From CBDDHT01 sp965227905 (GTDB lineage Bacteria; Pseudomonadota; Alphaproteobacteria; Rhizobiales; Methyloligellaceae): a DNA stretch of 64,000 nt. The stretch lies in contig OZ245780.1 in assembly GCA_965227905.1 (NCBI GenBank), positions 3,782,001 to 3,846,000 of the forward strand. Direction: 5' to 3'. Below the pieces are notes generated by a model. That model did not search any database, had not been told where the DNA came from, and saw only the letters and a program-made list of their open reading frames with translations. Position 1 is the first letter of the stretch. Each line of letters starts with the position of its first letter. The translations under genes and the position numbers were made by a program. Positions 26,286-37,457 of this stretch are shown here, piece after piece.

Positions 26286-27016
26286 TGGGCTCCTCCATAG
26301 GCAAGCGTGCCACCGATCAGGCCCGTGAGCAGCAGATCGAATCCGGGCGCAACCAGGAACAGCAGCGGTCCGAGGATCGTTCCAAGGCCCAAGGCCACGC
26401 GGTCAATGCTGCTCTCCGCAGACCCGAGAAGCGACAAATAGAAGTAGAGCGGGCTGACGAAGATGAGACCGGCAGCAATTGTGGGATGCACCTGCCCGGC
26501 TGCGACATGCCCAAGCAGCGTTGCAGCCATGACAGCGACGAAGAGCGCGGCGGCGAAACCTCCGAAGAAGGATGCCCTCAGGTGCGGCGGCACTTCGGGC
26601 AGGCGTCTCATCGCTTCCAGCCAGGACGTGATCGACACGAAATGCGAGAGGATCAATTCGACCCAGCGGCTGGTGCCGGAATCGCGTAGCACGGGCATCA
26701 GCGATACGGTCAGAGGCAGCAGGCGAACGGCGGTGAGCGTTACCGCAAAAACTGTCGTCGTCAGCGTGGCGCCGAGGACGATCTGGTCAGCCAGGACCAC
26801 CTGCCCCGGCAATGCAAACATCGTCCCAGTGACGAACATGGTCTGGAAGAGATCAAGGCCGATATCGCGGGCGAGCGCACCGAATCCGATGAAGGTTGCG
26901 ACGACAACGATGACGGGGGTGGAAGGCGCGGCGCGCACCCCGTAAAGGAATGCGCGCCATCGTGTTGCCTCAACTGTCCAGGCCGGCGAAGTGGGTGCCG
27001 TGGGTTGTTCCGACAA
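26264..27016 (-). CDS. azlC: AzlC-family branched-chain amino-acid exporter subunit
   Basis: A 250-residue inner-membrane protein of the AzlC family with about six hydrophobic helices. The family pattern shows in FIGFGALARDIGLD, TMFALPGQVVLADQ and VRLLPLTVSLMPVLR. With AzlD it forms an exporter for branched-chain amino acids. It begins only 6 bases after clpA on the same strand. This suggests read-through from clpSA, although the functional link between Clp proteolysis and amino-acid export is only suggestive. Confidence 0.92.
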   Translation of the reverse strand: MSEQPTAPTSPAWTVEATRWRAFLYGVRAAPSTPVIVVVATFIGFGALARDIGLDLFQTMFVTGTMFALPGQVVLADQIVLGATLTTTVFAVTLTAVRLLPLTVSLMPVLRDSGTSRWVELILSHFVSITSWLEAMRRLPEVPPHLRASFFGGFAAALFVAVMAATLLGHVAAGQVHPTIAAGLIFVSPLYFYLSLLGSAESSIDRVALGLGTILGPLLFLVAPGFDLLLTGLIGGTLAYGGAQWRKSKS

Positions 27017-27022
27017 AGCCGG

Positions 27023-29491
<2,469 letters not shown>

Positions 29492-29500
29492 GGGGCCGCT

Positions 29501-29851
29501 TCACTCCTTTTCCATCGTGCACTGCAACGGGTGCTGGTGCTGCCGGGCGAAATTCATTACTTGCGCTACCTTAGTCTCTGCCACCTCGTAGGTGTAGACC
29601 CCACAAATACCGACCCCCTTCCGGTGGACATGCAACATGATCTCAGTTGCCTGATCTGCCGTCTTGTTGAAAAAACGTTCCAGCACATAGACGACGAAAT
29701 CCATCGGTGTGTAGTCGTCATTCAGGAGCAGCACCTTATAGAGGCTAGGCTTTTTCGTTTTCGGACGAGTCTTGGTAACGATATTCGTCCCAAGGTCGTC
29801 TCGCCCATCATCGTCGGTACCGTTCTCGGACATGAGAATGGTTTCAGTCAT
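29501..29851 (-). CDS. clpS: ClpS adaptor for ClpA (N-degron recognition)
   Basis: A 116-residue ClpS. A disordered acidic and Lys/Thr-rich N-terminal arm precedes the core domain, which begins at YKVLLLNDDYTPMDFVVYVL with the Asn-Asp-Asp of the N-degron pocket. HVHRKGVGICGVYTYEVAETK follows and MQ-type ends are absent. It delivers proteins with bulky hydrophobic N-termini to ClpAP. An ATG six codons downstream is an alternative start. It heads the clpS-clpA-azlC-azlD run. Confidence 0.96.
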   Translation of the reverse strand: MTETILMSENGTDDDGRDDLGTNIVTKTRPKTKKPSLYKVLLLNDDYTPMDFVVYVLERFFNKTADQATEIMLHVHRKGVGICGVYTYEVAETKVAQVMNFARQHQHPLQCTMEKE

Positions 29852-30123
29852 TTCTGGTCACACACTTGCGTGCGCCCCTTCGTCAATCGGTGATGCGACC
29901 AAATTCATCGCGACATTGTAACGGCATCATGTACCGGGTCGCAAATGCGCGCCCCAATATCCGCAAACATCCACGATGACCCAGTCCAGCATCCAAAACA
30001 GTGAGACATGTTGGCGCAATTTAAACGCCTCTCGCTGTTGGTGTCCGCTGGGCCGTGTGTTGGCGTTACCGATGTTGGTTAAAGATAGGAAGACACGTGG
30101 CTGAGCGCTAGGGCCTATGCGCC
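29852..30123. other. Intergenic region upstream of clpS
   Basis: About 270 bases between clpS and the phasin terminator. It must hold the clpS promoter on the minus strand. I see no ORF with a credible ribosome site, tRNA or clear dyad here. The TTGG-rich stretch near 30040-30080 has no recognisable signal. Confidence 0.5.
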
Positions 30124-30157
30124 ACAAAAAAAGACCCGGGCTTGCGCACCGGGTCTC
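30124..30157 (-). terminator. Rho-independent terminator of the phasin gene
   Basis: On the minus strand AGACCCGG (complement of 30149-30156) pairs with CCGGGTCT (complement of 30132-30139) across a 9-base loop. The stem is followed by a run of Ts (complement of the A-run at 30126-30132). It begins about 45 bases after the phasin stop. Confidence 0.88.
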
Positions 30158-30200
30158 TTCGTCGGTCGTTTGCGCCGGCGCCCGATCCGGGCGCGCCGCA

Positions 30201-30530
30201 TTAGGCTTTCTTAGCGACAGCCGCTTCGACGGGCTTGTAAGCCTCTTTGGCCAGGCCAACATACATTTCGGAAAGCTTGGTCACTTGCGAAACGTAGTCG
30301 TCATAGGCCTTCTTGGCGAAGGTCGACTGGATTTCGATGGCCTGCTCGACGGACTTGGCGCCAGCAAGCTTTTCGAATGCTGCGGTGCCGTCTTCGAAGG
30401 CTTTCTTCGAATAGTCGGTCCAATCGGTTGCGATAGCCTGGAAACCCTTGTTGACTTCACCAAAGCTGCGGACAGTTGCTTCGATGTTGTCTTTGTTCAT
30501 TTTCTGAAAATCTTCGATGCCTTTGATCAT
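30201..30530 (-). CDS. Phasin family protein (PHA granule-associated)
   Basis: A 109-residue, mostly helical amphipathic protein of the phasin_2 type that coats polyhydroxyalkanoate granules and stabilises their size. It opens MIKGIEDFQKMNKDN and continues with WTDYSKKAFEDGTAAFEKLAGAKSVEQAIEIQ-type heptad-like helices. It ends in an Ala/Lys-rich tail (EAAVAKKA). It is monocistronic, with its own sigma70-like promoter upstream and a strong terminator downstream. No PHA synthase gene is in the window. Confidence 0.9.
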   Translation of the reverse strand: MIKGIEDFQKMNKDNIEATVRSFGEVNKGFQAIATDWTDYSKKAFEDGTAAFEKLAGAKSVEQAIEIQSTFAKKAYDDYVSQVTKLSEMYVGLAKEAYKPVEAAVAKKA

Positions 30531-30592
30531 GTCACTGTTCCTGGTTCGTCTACGTCTGAATTCCTGGGATCAACGCCCTGGGGTGGCCTTGC

Positions 30593-30654
30593 TGCGTTGC
30601 AACATCGATATATGCACCGCACAAACGTAAGTCAATAAAGTTTTTTGCAGTGCA
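30593..30654 (-). promoter_or_regulatory. Phasin promoter flanked by TGC-N3-GCA dyads
   Basis: Read on the minus strand, a -35 TTGACT (complement of 30630-30635) and a -10 TATATC (complement of 30607-30612) are spaced by exactly 17 bases. Two 9-base dyads, TGCGTTGCA at 30593-30601 and TGCAGTGCA at 30646-30654, lie near the start site and upstream of -35. TGC/GCA dyads resemble sites reported for PhaR-type PHA regulators; the assignment is inferred. Confidence 0.52.
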
Positions 30655-30740
30655 GCATTAGCCTTTCGGATAAGGCCTTCCGAGGGGGGTGTTGACGGCC
30701 TGGGAGGCGCTCAGTTAACTGTTTCGTAACGAGCAGGAAT

Positions 30741-31004
30741 TTAGGCTCGGCTTCTGCGGTCGAATATGACCGTGATCACGGCCTCGTCGGGGGGTCGGTG
30801 ATAGAGAATAAGATCGTGGGCCCGGATTCTGGCCGGAAGATCGTCAATAGGCTCAAAATGCAAGTGCTTGAGCAACATTGCTCGAATCGCGTCAGCATCG
30901 TAGTGTCCGATTTTGAAACGAATCGGCTGTACCTCGGGGGGTATACTTCGTGACTTCGCGGATTTTTCGCATCGCGTTTTCCCAGTCGTCGATCCGATGC
31001 GCAT
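30741..31004 (-). CDS. Possible small hypothetical protein overlapping the carboxypeptidase start
   Basis: An open frame of about 87 residues. The C-terminal 60 (IGHYDADAIRAMLLKHL, then PARIRAHDLILYHRPPDEAVITVIFD) look protein-like in composition. The only ATG starts lie inside the 5' end of the divergent carboxypeptidase gene, so the two coding regions would overlap by about 55 bases. No good ribosome site is seen. It may be a real small gene, a decayed fragment or chance. Confidence 0.3.
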   Translation of the reverse strand: MRIGSTTGKTRCEKSAKSRSIPPEVQPIRFKIGHYDADAIRAMLLKHLHFEPIDDLPARIRAHDLILYHRPPDEAVITVIFDRRSRA

Positions 31005-32278
31005 CGGTCGCATTGTCGATCATGGCGGTTTGCGCGATTGCGCTTCCCAATTCAGCGCATGCCGCGCCACGTAGCGCGTCCATCGCCATCGACGGTCATA
31101 CAGGCCGTGTTCTCTATTCCAGAAACGCCGACAAGCCCCGTTATCCGGCATCTCTAACGAAAATCATGACGCTCTATCTGCTCTTCGAGTTTCTCGATCA
31201 GGGCAAGGTCGGGCTGAATACCAGATTCGTTGTGACACCCAACGCCTCCAAACAACCGCCCTCGAAGATCGGGCTGAAACCAGGTCAGTCGATTCGCGTC
31301 CACGATGCGATCAGGGCGCTGGTCACCAAGTCGGCGAACGACGTTGCGGCCGTGGTTGCCGAAAATCTCGGTGGAACGGTGACAAACTTTGCCCGGCTCA
31401 TGACCGAGAAGGCCCGCAGCCTCGGCATGTCCAAGACGACGTTCAAAAACGCGTCCGGCCTGCCAAACTCGAAACAGCTGACGACCGCCCGCGACATGGC
31501 GACGCTCGGGCGCCGCATCCAGAGCGACTTCCCGCAATACTACAAATACTTCCGGACGAAGTATTTCAAGTACAAGGGCAAGCGCTACAAGAACCACAAC
31601 AAGCTGCTCTTCAGCTACAAGGGCACGGACGGCATCAAGACCGGTTACACGCGTGCATCGGGCTTCAATCTGACCGCATCGGTCCGCCGCGGCCAACGCC
31701 ATGTGATTGCCGTCGTTATGGGCGGCAAGACGGGTAAAGCCCGCAATGCGCAAATGGCAACTCTGCTCAACCGCAATATGCGTAAAGCGGTGGCACGATC
31801 AACGATCCGGGCAATCCCTCTGCCGACGCGCAATCCGGAAACCAGACTCGCAGCGGCGCGAAGAGCGGAGAATTTTCAAGTCGCATCCATCGCCTCGGCA
31901 ATTGCAGCACAACCTGCTGAAGCTGCTCCGAAACCCATGATTACGGCGACTGTATCAGCGCCGATCGCGGTGCCGACACGCACGGCCGGATCGCGCCCCG
32001 AGCCTATGCGTCTTGCAACCCCGCCGCCCGACACCCATCACGTGCAGGTCGGCGCCTATGCTTCCAAGACTCTCGCCAGCAAGCGGATCGAGAAGGTGCG
32101 GAAGGCCGCAGGAAGCGTGCTGAGAGGGCGCAAAGCTCTCACGATCCCATTCCGCAAAAAGAGCGCCCAACTCTACCGTGCCCGCTTTGCCGGTTTCTCG
32201 GATAGAGCAAGCGCAAAACGCGCCTGCAGCACTTTGCAGAAGCGCAGGATCAATTGCGTCGTAATGCGGGCTGAATAA
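30950..32278 (+). CDS. D-alanyl-D-alanine carboxypeptidase (DacF/PBP5-type) with SPOR domain
   Basis: A 442-residue exported serine peptidase that trims pentapeptides of peptidoglycan. The signal peptide covers about residues 1-38 (core SVALSIMAVCAIALP, cleavage after AHA). Catalytic motifs are Ser68-x-x-Lys71 (SLTK), Ser128-Ala-Asn130 (SAN) and Lys230-Thr-Gly (KTG). After an Ala/Pro-rich linker, residues about 365-442 form a SPOR domain (HVQVGAYASKTLASKRIEKV), which binds denuded septal glycan. This would place the enzyme at the division site. Translation is from GTG at 30950; the next in-frame ATG would destroy the signal peptide. Confidence 0.94.
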   Translation: MTSRIFRIAFSQSSIRCASVALSIMAVCAIALPNSAHAAPRSASIAIDGHTGRVLYSRNADKPRYPASLTKIMTLYLLFEFLDQGKVGLNTRFVVTPNASKQPPSKIGLKPGQSIRVHDAIRALVTKSANDVAAVVAENLGGTVTNFARLMTEKARSLGMSKTTFKNASGLPNSKQLTTARDMATLGRRIQSDFPQYYKYFRTKYFKYKGKRYKNHNKLLFSYKGTDGIKTGYTRASGFNLTASVRRGQRHVIAVVMGGKTGKARNAQMATLLNRNMRKAVARSTIRAIPLPTRNPETRLAAARRAENFQVASIASAIAAQPAEAAPKPMITATVSAPIAVPTRTAGSRPEPMRLATPPPDTHHVQVGAYASKTLASKRIEKVRKAAGSVLRGRKALTIPFRKKSAQLYRARFAGFSDRASAKRACSTLQKRRINCVVMRAE

Positions 32279-32312
32279 CCTTCATTTGTCGGGTCAGCAG
32301 ATCGCCATCGAC

Positions 32313-33020
32313 CTATTCGCCTAACAGCAGATCTTTCGCCTGATTGATTTTGGCTGCCAGATAGGTCGAGCCGCCCTGGTCGGGATGCATCTTCTTCATC
32401 AGACTACGGTGGGCGCGGCGGATATCGTCTTTGCTGGCACCGGGTCCAAGTCCCAGCACGTCATAGGCTTCGTCGATGGTCATCGGCCCGCCACCGGACC
32501 CGCGTTCCTGGTCAGGTCCGGCACCTGCGCCGGCATGGTCGCGCCAATCCGGGTCCATGCGGTCCAGATAGGCGGCAAGCAACTGGGCCGATTGCTGGTC
32601 TTCCTTCTGGCATTCGGCCAGGAGGTCCATGAGGGCCGCGCGTCCGAGTTTTGAGAGTTGCTCTCCCTGATTGCGCCCCTTGAGCACGACACCGTCCATT
32701 TCGCCCGTGTCGTGATCCAGCAACATTTCAAGATAGATCGTGCGAACTCGCGATTGCTGACCTGAGGACTTTCTCGCGCGGCCCGGAGAGCCAATGGAAA
32801 AGGGCGAACGCCCGCGCAGGACCATCATCCCAAGGAACGCCGCGGGAATTGCCAACGCGATCTGCCCCGTCACCGCGAACAGTGCCGCGAGAACAAACAG
32901 GCCAATGGCGCCGATCCGGCGAACGGACTGTGCCATCGTCTTTGTGTTCGCATTCACGAACAGTCTGGCGATTAGCAGAAGCCCCAGAAGTATGCCGAGC
33001 CCCAAGAGAAAGAAATGCAT
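32313..33020 (-). CDS. Membrane-anchored DnaJ-domain protein
   Basis: A 235-residue protein with two N-terminal membrane helices (about residues 3-20 and 38-68). A cytoplasmic middle carries YLEMLLDHDTGEMDG, and a C-terminal J domain starts at about residue 180 (IDEAYDVLGLGPGASKDDIR). It has the essential HPD in MHPDQGGS. J proteins stimulate DnaK ATPase. The C-terminal single-J layout with a membrane anchor recalls Tim14/Pam18-type proteins of alphaproteobacteria. It converges on the carboxypeptidase gene with a 34-base gap. Confidence 0.91.
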   Translation of the reverse strand: MHFFLLGLGILLGLLLIARLFVNANTKTMAQSVRRIGAIGLFVLAALFAVTGQIALAIPAAFLGMMVLRGRSPFSIGSPGRARKSSGQQSRVRTIYLEMLLDHDTGEMDGVVLKGRNQGEQLSKLGRAALMDLLAECQKEDQQSAQLLAAYLDRMDPDWRDHAGAGAGPDQERGSGGGPMTIDEAYDVLGLGPGASKDDIRRAHRSLMKKMHPDQGGSTYLAAKINQAKDLLLGE

Positions 33021-33193
33021 TGCCTACGGTATTCCCTGGATCAACCTCTGCTCGGTCGAATTTGACCAAGCACAGAGAAGTTGATCGATTCTGCGCTGCG
33101 AGAGCAACTTATGAACATCTGACGCGGTCCACGTTGCTCTAGGTCATGAAGGCGCGCTCCTGATGAAACATGGATTGGTGAAGGCCCTTGATG

Positions 33194-33937
33194 TCAACTC
33201 AACTGTTCAAGCAGAAGTCGTGCACCACCGGCATCTCTCCCGCTCAGATCCCTGAGAGCCTTCTGTCCGCCGGCTGCATAGACGGCGACGGCCGCGAGGA
33301 GTTCGCGCAACTGATCGGCCGCGCCCGCATCGAAGCGGCAATAGGCGCCGCGGGTCAACCGGGCAATCTCGCGGAACGCCGCTTCGGCCGTCGGATCGTG
33401 CCCCTCCTGGAAGAGAAACACCGGAAGCCCTAGCAGGCTGAGCTCGCCGGCAAGCGCGGAGAGATGGTCAATGTCCTCCTCCATGCAATCGCCGACATAG
33501 ACCAGAGCGCTGACCTTGTGATCGTCGGTCTCGCGCCGTGCGTGGGTAAGCACCTTGCCGATCTGCGTATAGCCACCGCGGCAGGTGACCTTGCTCATCA
33601 AGCGGGCCAAGGCGTCAGGATCGCTAACCCACTTGCTGGAACGGCACTCGCCAAAGCCGCGAAAATAGACAAGTTGGACATCGAGACCACCAACAGTCTT
33701 GACCGCGTGAAACATGTCCGCCTGGAGCCCGAGCGCCAGGTCCCATGTCGGCTGACGGCTCATTGTCGCGTCCATCGCGAAAATCATGCGCCCGCGCGAA
33801 CCCGGCTTGCCAGACGGTTGCATGGTCCGAACCTGGTTCAGAAAGGCGTCGATATCGCTCGCACTCGAAGGCGCATCCGACACCGCCTTATCGCCTGGCC
33901 GTTCGGCAATATCCTTTTTGTCTTTTCGTACCATCAC
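33194..33937 (-). CDS. VWA-domain protein
   Basis: A 247-residue cytoplasmic protein. A charged, low-complexity N-terminus of about 50 residues precedes a von Willebrand factor A fold. The first strand and metal site read MIFAMDATMSRQPTW, a variant DxTxS MIDAS. Later come TCRGGYTQIGKVL, with the second MIDAS Thr, and ALVYVGDCMEEDID, with the third Asp. Such proteins are Mg2+-dependent scaffolds. A VWA protein of this kind without AAA or TerD neighbours has no assigned job here. Two consecutive ATGs offer alternative starts. Confidence 0.86.
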   Translation of the reverse strand: MMVRKDKKDIAERPGDKAVSDAPSSASDIDAFLNQVRTMQPSGKPGSRGRMIFAMDATMSRQPTWDLALGLQADMFHAVKTVGGLDVQLVYFRGFGECRSSKWVSDPDALARLMSKVTCRGGYTQIGKVLTHARRETDDHKVSALVYVGDCMEEDIDHLSALAGELSLLGLPVFLFQEGHDPTAEAAFREIARLTRGAYCRFDAGAADQLRELLAAVAVYAAGGQKALRDLSGRDAGGARLLLEQLS

Positions 33938-34061
33938 ACTGCATCACTGTTCATGAACGACAGTCTATAGATGGTTGCGAAGCATTGGGTGAACAATGTG
34001 CCGCATGACACAGGCGCTCGACCGCTTTCAATCGCAGGAAAACCACGCCCACGGACCGCGG

Positions 34062-37000
34062 TCAGTCGTCATCCGCATCCGCTGAATGCGGGCGCAGAGA
34101 CAAGAGCTCCGGATTGCCGCCTGATGCCGTAATATCACTCGAGCATGCACGCTCAACAGCATAGCGCAAAAGGGTGTTTGGCCCTCCCGCTTTCGGCCCT
34201 GTCCCGGAAAGCCCTTCACCGCCAAAGGGTTGCACACCCACAACCGCACCGATCTGGTTGCGGTTGACATAGATGTTGCCTGCCCGGACCCGGCTTGCAA
34301 TGCGCTCGGCCCTGGTCCCGATACGCGTGTGCAATCCAAGGGTCAGCCCATAATCGGTGGCGTTGATGGCATCGCAAACCTCGGCGATCTGGTCGGCGGC
34401 AAAACGCACCACATGCAGAATCGGCCCAAAAATCTCCCGGTCCAGATCAGCGATCGCATCGATTTCATAAACTGCAGGGGCAACGAACGAGCCATTTTTG
34501 GCACCGTCGGGAATTGGCAGATCAATCAGCTCGCGCGCCGTCGTGCGCATCTTGGCCTTATGATTTTCAAGGATGCGCGCCGCATCGTCGTCGATAACCG
34601 GCCCGATGTCGGTTCCATAGTCGAGCGGATCGCCGATCTGCAGCTCTTCGACGGCACCCACAAGCATTTCAAGAAAGCGGTCGGCGATGTCGTCCTGGAG
34701 ATAGAGAACGCGCAACGCGGAGCATCGTTGCCCTGCGCTATCGAACGCCGAGTAGACCGCATCCCGCACGACCTGCTCGGGCAGAGCCGTGGAGTCGACG
34801 ATCATTGCATTGATGCCGCCTGTCTCTGCAATAAGGGGTACAATCGGGCCCGGCCGGTCCGCAAGGCCGCGATGGATGATCTTCGCGGTTTCATTCGATC
34901 CCGTAAAAGCGACGCCGGCAACGACCGGATCGGCTGTCAGCGCCGTACCGATGGTCTCGCCCCGGCCAGGCAAAAGATGCAGAACGTCGTGCGGAACGCC
35001 CACCCCATGCATCAGCTTCACGGCCAGGAACGCCGTCAACGGGGTCTGCTCTGCGGGCTTCGCCAGAACGCAATTGCCGGCTGCCAGCGCAGCGGCAACC
35101 TGTCCTGTGAAAATCGCCAACGGAAAGTTCCAGGGCGAAATACAGGCTATGACGCCGCGGCCGTGAAGGGAGAGGACATTCTCTTCGCCTGTGGGGCCCT
35201 GAAGCGGCTTGGGTACACCGAACTGTTCGCGTGCAAGGCTTGCATAGTAGCGCAGGAAGTCGGCTGCCTCGCGTATGTCGCCAAGTGCATTGTCGAGAGT
35301 CTTGCCCGCCTCGCGAACGATAACTGCCATGAGTTCTTCGCGGTTGGCTTCGAACTGATCGGCCGCTGCCTCAAGAAGGGCAGCACGCTCCCCGCCGCCG
35401 CATGCATCCCAGCGATGCGCCGCCGCGTCCGCTTTTGTGGAAGCTTCCGCAACATGCGCCACCGTCGCTTCCGCAATCGTTCCGAGCGTAACCCGCCGGT
35501 CATGGGGCGACACGATCTTCACGACATCTCCGTCGAAGCGGACAGTGCCGTCGACAATCGGGCCACCGCGATACTGGCCGGTCAGGTGGTTTTCAAGCCT
35601 GCCGGTGAAGGCTGTGCGGACGGTATTCTCCCAGAAGGGCACACCTAAACTGTTGCCGCGTTCTGGCCGGTAGAGGTCGGGGGGCAACGGAATGTTCGGA
35701 TGGGACTTGCTGTCCGAACCTGCCAGACGATCGACGGGATCTGCGATGATCTCGGCAATCGGCGCCTCGTCGTCGGCAAGCCGATTCACGAAGGATGTGT
35801 TGGCCCCGTTTTCCAGAAGTCTGCGCACGAGATAGGCCAGGAGTTCTTCGTGGCCACCCACGGGCGCATAGATCCGCACTGGGCGCGCGAATTTATCGGG
35901 CGCAATTACGTCTTCATAGAGCGCCTGCCCCATACCGTGGAGACGCTGAAGTTCGAAGCCGCCCTCCTTGCCCGCTCGGCCAAGGATAGAGGCGACCGTA
36001 TGTGCATTGTGTGTCGCGAACTGCGGGAAGAAGGTCGCTCTATTGTCGAGAAGATGCTGAGCGCAGGACAGATAAGAGACATCGGTACAGGATTTGCGCG
36101 TAAACACCGGATAGTTCGGCAGCCCGTGTTCCTGTGCGAATTTTATCTCGCTGTCCCAATAAGCCCCTTTGACGAGCCGCACGGGCAGGCGCTTGTCGGA
36201 AAGCCGCGCGACTTTGCCCAGCCATTCAAGAACCGGCATCGCACGTTTGCTGTAGGCCTGGACCGCAAGTCCGACACCGTTCCAGTGTTCAAGGCCGGGA
36301 TCCGCAAGCACATCGCCAAAGAGCTGCAGGCTGAGCGCCAGCCGATCTGCTTCCTCCGCATCGATCGTGATACTCAGCCACCGGTCCCGCGCAAGATGAA
36401 CCAGACGCCTCAGTCGTTGGCCGAGTTCGCGGCGCACCCGCGCCTCCTTGGCGGCTTCATAGCGGGGATGCAGGGCGGAGAGTTTGACGGACAGATTCGG
36501 CCGTGTCCAAAGCACGGCATCGCTTTCTTCTTCCGCGGGCCCCGCGGCCTTCGCCACAGCCTCGAGTGCCGCGACATACTTGTCGAAATACCGGTTCGCG
36601 TCGGCCTCCGTCCGTGCCGCCTCCCCCAACATGTCGTAAGAGAAGCTGTAGCCTTTCTCCTCATCGGACCTGGCGTTGGCGAGCGCCTCTTCGATGGTGC
36701 GGCCCAAGACGAACTGCTTTCCGAGAATGCGCATGGCATGGCGCATCGCCTCACGAATGATCGGCTCGCCGCTTCGCGACACCATGCGTCCGAGGCGGCT
36801 GGTCGTCTCTTCCGTATTGCTCCCCTGAAGACCGATAACGCGACCCGTGAGCATCAGCCCCCAGGTCGAGGCATTGACGAAGAGCGAGTCGGAATGCCCC
36901 ATATGCCGCTGCCAGTCGCCACCGCCGATCTTGTCGGCAATCAGTCTGTCGACGGTTTCCGAATCCGGTACGCGCAGAAGGGCCTCGGCGAGACACATCA

Positions 37001-37262
37001 GAATGATGCCCTCTTCGTTGGTCAGCCCGTACTCATTCATAAAAGCATCGATACCGCCAAATTGCCGCCGGCCGGCGCGGGCGGCATGGACGAGTTGGCG
37101 GGCGATCCTATCCACATCCCGGCGCAGTTCCGGCCCGACCCGCGCCTGCTCGATCAAACCATTCACCATCTCGGTTTCATCGGACAGATAGTGCGATGCG
37201 ATCTCGTCGCGTCGTGGCAATTCGCTGAGGACTGGCTTGGTCATGGCATTCGCGGGGCTCAT
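34062..37262 (-). CDS. putA: PutA, bifunctional proline dehydrogenase / glutamate-semialdehyde dehydrogenase
   Basis: A 1066-residue enzyme that oxidises proline to glutamate with FAD and then NAD. The proline dehydrogenase barrel spans about residues 85-480 (RPNLSVKLSALHPRYE, RLVKGAYWDSEIK, and YAPVGGHEELLAYLVRRLLENG). The aldehyde dehydrogenase domain spans about 560-1000, with ISPWNFPLAIFTGQ, the base in LIAETGGINAMI and the nucleophile Cys in SAGQRCSALRV. It lacks the N-terminal ribbon-helix-helix DNA-binding domain of E. coli PutA, so it is not an autorepressor. No Lrp/PutR regulator lies beside it. It is divergent from panC across 195 bases. An internal ATG six codons on is an alternative start. 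Confidence 0.97.
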   Translation of the reverse strand: MSPANAMTKPVLSELPRRDEIASHYLSDETEMVNGLIEQARVGPELRRDVDRIARQLVHAARAGRRQFGGIDAFMNEYGLTNEEGIILMCLAEALLRVPDSETVDRLIADKIGGGDWQRHMGHSDSLFVNASTWGLMLTGRVIGLQGSNTEETTSRLGRMVSRSGEPIIREAMRHAMRILGKQFVLGRTIEEALANARSDEEKGYSFSYDMLGEAARTEADANRYFDKYVAALEAVAKAAGPAEEESDAVLWTRPNLSVKLSALHPRYEAAKEARVRRELGQRLRRLVHLARDRWLSITIDAEEADRLALSLQLFGDVLADPGLEHWNGVGLAVQAYSKRAMPVLEWLGKVARLSDKRLPVRLVKGAYWDSEIKFAQEHGLPNYPVFTRKSCTDVSYLSCAQHLLDNRATFFPQFATHNAHTVASILGRAGKEGGFELQRLHGMGQALYEDVIAPDKFARPVRIYAPVGGHEELLAYLVRRLLENGANTSFVNRLADDEAPIAEIIADPVDRLAGSDSKSHPNIPLPPDLYRPERGNSLGVPFWENTVRTAFTGRLENHLTGQYRGGPIVDGTVRFDGDVVKIVSPHDRRVTLGTIAEATVAHVAEASTKADAAAHRWDACGGGERAALLEAAADQFEANREELMAVIVREAGKTLDNALGDIREAADFLRYYASLAREQFGVPKPLQGPTGEENVLSLHGRGVIACISPWNFPLAIFTGQVAAALAAGNCVLAKPAEQTPLTAFLAVKLMHGVGVPHDVLHLLPGRGETIGTALTADPVVAGVAFTGSNETAKIIHRGLADRPGPIVPLIAETGGINAMIVDSTALPEQVVRDAVYSAFDSAGQRCSALRVLYLQDDIADRFLEMLVGAVEELQIGDPLDYGTDIGPVIDDDAARILENHKAKMRTTARELIDLPIPDGAKNGSFVAPAVYEIDAIADLDREIFGPILHVVRFAADQIAEVCDAINATDYGLTLGLHTRIGTRAERIASRVRAGNIYVNRNQIGAVVGVQPFGGEGLSGTGPKAGGPNTLLRYAVERACSSDITASGGNPELLSLRPHSADADDD

Positions 37263-37457
37263 TATGGGACGGGATTATTGTACCAAAGGATCGCGCAGAT
37301 GCCTCATAGATTGGTGCGGTTGTTGGCCATGAAACTCATCAATGACCGGTTGTCGCAAATCTTCACGTTGGTGCGTGAGCGCGTCGAATCGATTTGAGCG
37401 CTAACGGGTTCAACGCGCAAACGGACAGATGTCGAACCCGCATTCATTTATGAGTTC

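Noticed and set aside
30124..30157. Hairpin as a plus-strand element
   Set aside because: The T-run is only on the minus strand, so it was assigned to the phasin gene.
35700..37397. Long antisense frame (565 codons) opposite putA, with similar ones opposite clpA, arsA and the acyl-CoA dehydrogenase
   Set aside because: Shadow of a strongly coding strand in GC-rich DNA; no domain of its own. The sense genes have full motif sets.
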